Source of the DNA: Nautilus pompilius
Lineage: Eukaryota; Mollusca; Cephalopoda; Nautilida; Nautilidae
DNA: 64,000 bases
Assembly: GCA_018389105.1 (NCBI GenBank)
Contig: JACATO010002134.1
Span: forward strand, 1,269,001 to 1,333,000
Direction: 5' to 3'
How positions within the stretch are numbered: the stretch's first letter is position 1; every line of letters begins with the position of its first letter. This document shows, piece after piece, positions 61,601-64,000 of the stretch. The notes under the pieces were generated by a model. That model was not told the DNA's origin and did not search any database. It saw only the letters and a program-made list of their open reading frames with translations. The translations under genes were made by a program, and so were the position numbers.

Positions 61601-63369
61601 ATTTAATTTCTAGAAGTGGAGAATTAATTCTGAAACAAATTATGAAAGAAGTTGCTTTTTAGATGGTAAAATCATCTTAATCAAAACATTGCAGCCAGTC
61701 TATAATGTTTCTGGTTGGCTTCCTGTGCAGTAGCTATTCTTCATATTAAAATGGTACTTGCCTCAAAACCTTAATTAGTTGTATTGCAATTTATTATGAA
61801 AACATTTCTTGTAGATCAAACACTGACAAGTAGAAAGGAATTTTTTTATCAAATTACTAAATTAAAATATTTTAAATTAATAATTTAGTTAAATCTTGTG
61901 GTACCTTTTTCCCACATAATTTTTTTTTTTTTTTAAATGTGTGCAATAATGTATTTTTTTTAAAGGTTTGTTAGAATAGTTGGGGTGCTTCTATATAAAG
62001 TGTTTTCATTACTAAATACAATGCTAGTTTTCATCATAACCTTTCAACTTTGGAAATGAACCCATTGAAATGGCAGTGAAGAGGTAAAGAATCCCTAATA
62101 ATTTCAGTTGCATTTTGCTGTGGATAGTAAGAAAAAAAATCTTATGCTTTATTTTATAATGAAAATATGAACACACATACAAAAACTATTCACAATGTAA
62201 TTAAACAAGTTTTTTTTTTCTTTTCTTTATAGAAAATTTAAGACACTTGTCCAACTTTACCATTTTTGCTTCAGAGGAAAAGAAAGATTTTGTGTCTAAT
62301 GGATTAGGGAAGCTGTTTTCGTTGTAATTGGGGTGAGGTTGTAATATCATATTTTGCTAAAGAAGGATGTATTATGATAGAATGCAAGTTTTTATCTGAT
62401 TACTTTAATCTAGTTTCTTTTCGAAATTATCACGTACATGTTACCTGAACTAAATAATGATGAGATTTTAAAATTAGAAGCATTTTTTTTTTTAAAGAAA
62501 GAATTATGCATGTTTTATGTATTGGTTTTTTTTTGTTATTTCTATGTAATGATGTATATGCTTGTTGGTTTCAAAAGTGGCAGAAATTAGATGTTTGGGA
62601 TGATTTTTACTCTCTTTTTTTGATAGAAAATGTACTTGGAAATTCTGTATTTAGATCTGAGCAGCACAGTGCTAAACATATGTTGTTAGCATTTGACAGT
62701 GAAATTCTGCTGTTTTTTTTTTTTTTTTTTATTATTATGATGATGTGTAACTAAGGGCAACTTTTTCTGTGAGATGCTTTCTAAAGCCATTACTAAATAA
62801 GGTTCCTCTCCCCACATAATCTGGGTATTTAAATCAGTCTTCAACATAAGTATTCTGAACACATTTAGATTTGTTTTAAATGAGATATCTGAACAATAGA
62901 AAGGCGTTAATTGTTAGTGGAGAAGCAAATTAAAAAAAAAAAAAAAAAACCCTTTCTAAATTCCTGGGTTCCCACAGGTCTGAGAATTTGAGAAAGGTCT
63001 GGAAAAATTAAGGACTTTGCCAGGTGTGAAAAAGTCTTTAATTTCACAGTACATAAAAATCATTTATAATGAACCATTAAAAAAATCCAGAAAAATAAAG
63101 TGATATGCTTTGTTGTTGCATGTTTATTTACATTTTGGTTCATTATTGTACCAAAAATCTCTTGGTTCTGGATTGTAAAGGTGATTGAAAAGTGAGTTCC
63201 ATATATTACTGTGAACAATGGCATATAATGATATTGTGAAAATTATAGTATTTACTGTTATGGTCAAACTCACTTATCACCATTTCATATAAATATTATG
63301 ATGGAAATTTTCATTCCAGCACTGCTTGGTGTCATAACTAGGATTCACACATGCATACACAAAATATCA
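58642..63369. other. AT-rich noncoding DNA
   Basis: No gene recognised. Long A/T runs at about 59047-59066, 61919-61934, 62711-62731 and 62931-62949, and a G-run at 60260-60268. 62970-63050 contains repeated AAAGTCTGGAAAA-like words without a recognisable element. Confidence 0.5.
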
Positions 63370-63406
63370 ACACACGCGCACACACACAAACACACACGCA
63401 CACACA

Positions 63407-63454
<48 letters not shown>

Positions 63455-63474
63455 TGCATGCACGCACGTGTGCA
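63370..63474. repeat. (CA)n microsatellite with CG interruptions
   Basis: About 100 bp of CA repeats interspersed with AAA and CG, ending in GCATGCATGCACGCACGTGTGC, an alternating purine-pyrimidine tract. Confidence 0.95.
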
Positions 63475-64000
63475 CAGAGAGACTTGTTTACATATAACAT
63501 TCATGCAATTGTACATGTTGAATTATTTCTTCTGATTTTCATTTTAAATAACAAAAATAGCTAAAGTTAGGTTAGAACAACTTGTCTTCCAAGTGTCAAT
63601 CACCATGTTTGTTTTTCTTTTAGAATTGTTTACCAGAAGTTTCATTTTTTTCAGCCTATTAGCACTGTATTATTTTAATACTAATGTAGATTACTAATTT
63701 TAATGCATTATGAAAAATTCTGGATAGATGCATTGTCAAAAGGAATAGAATAACATACCTAACCTTGACAATACCTTGGTGGTTCTATACATCGCATGAG
63801 GTGAGATGCACTGGTCAGACAAGCAGAATGTTAGAAGCATTCCTGGCTGCACAATGTTATGTAGTTATCTCACTGGCAGATAAACAAAGCATTTTTGAAA
63901 ATAAATATAAAGCCTCAATGAAATTAGAGCATTTTTTATTTTAGCTAACATATTTGATTTTGTCACATTGTTTTTGGTAGGATGGCAGCATATTATTTAC
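63475..64000. other. AT-rich noncoding DNA at window end
   Basis: No recognised feature. Confidence 0.6.

Noticed and set aside
62970-63060. Protein-like reading of repeated GTCTGGAAAA words
   Set aside because: Looks like an internal short repeat; no frame is conserved and no family is identifiable.

Overview
The window looks like AT-rich, gene-poor metazoan nuclear DNA. It is full of decayed eukaryotic DNA transposons, one decayed non-LTR retrotransposon, many CA/GA/TA microsatellites, two GA-rich minisatellites and long homopolymers. There is no operon structure, no convincing rRNA or tRNA, and no complete host gene. The repeat mix and AT-richness resemble a large invertebrate genome, possibly a cephalopod or other mollusc. 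That is a weak inference, because no diagnostic host gene is visible.

Mobile elements make up the recognisable content. (1) A near full-length mariner (about 854-2171, minus strand) has good terminal inverted repeats and a DD34D transposase broken by three stops and a frameshift. (2) A Tc1-like scrap may lie near 8.66 kb. (3) A 238-bp internal-deletion derivative (10998-11235) has perfect 33-bp terminal repeats. (4) A decayed Tc1-like transposase lies at about 14.3-14.9 kb (minus). (5) A hAT-like left end lies at 19201, next to an anomalous GC-rich patch. (6) A pair of about 154-bp inverted repeats (21138-21291 and 24182-24336) encloses a deleted mariner and a second mariner end. (7) A Tc1-like transposase lies at about 33.8-34.3 kb (plus). 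(8) Another Tc1-like transposase lies at about 39.1-39.8 kb (minus). (9) A full-length Tigger/pogo element (45297-47718, plus) is heavily mutated. (10) A non-LTR reverse transcriptase relic lies at about 53.6-54.65 kb (minus). None can encode a complete enzyme as it stands.

The most unusual repeats are two minisatellites about 31.6 kb apart (5620-5818 and 37312-37690). They share a core with the palindrome TGACGTCA, the consensus cAMP-response element. The second array shows the octamer decaying by CpG transitions. Other unexplained structure includes a 37-bp direct repeat flanking about 380 bp at 38.1-38.55 kb, and an A-rich segment between the 21-24 kb inverted repeats that suggests an inversion.

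Possible host coding sequence is limited to weak exon-like stretches, all on the plus strand. The better two are 17622-17710 and 56958-57030. Much of the plus strand also looks richer in T than A by eye. Together these suggest, without proving, that the window lies largely in introns or flanks of a plus-strand gene.
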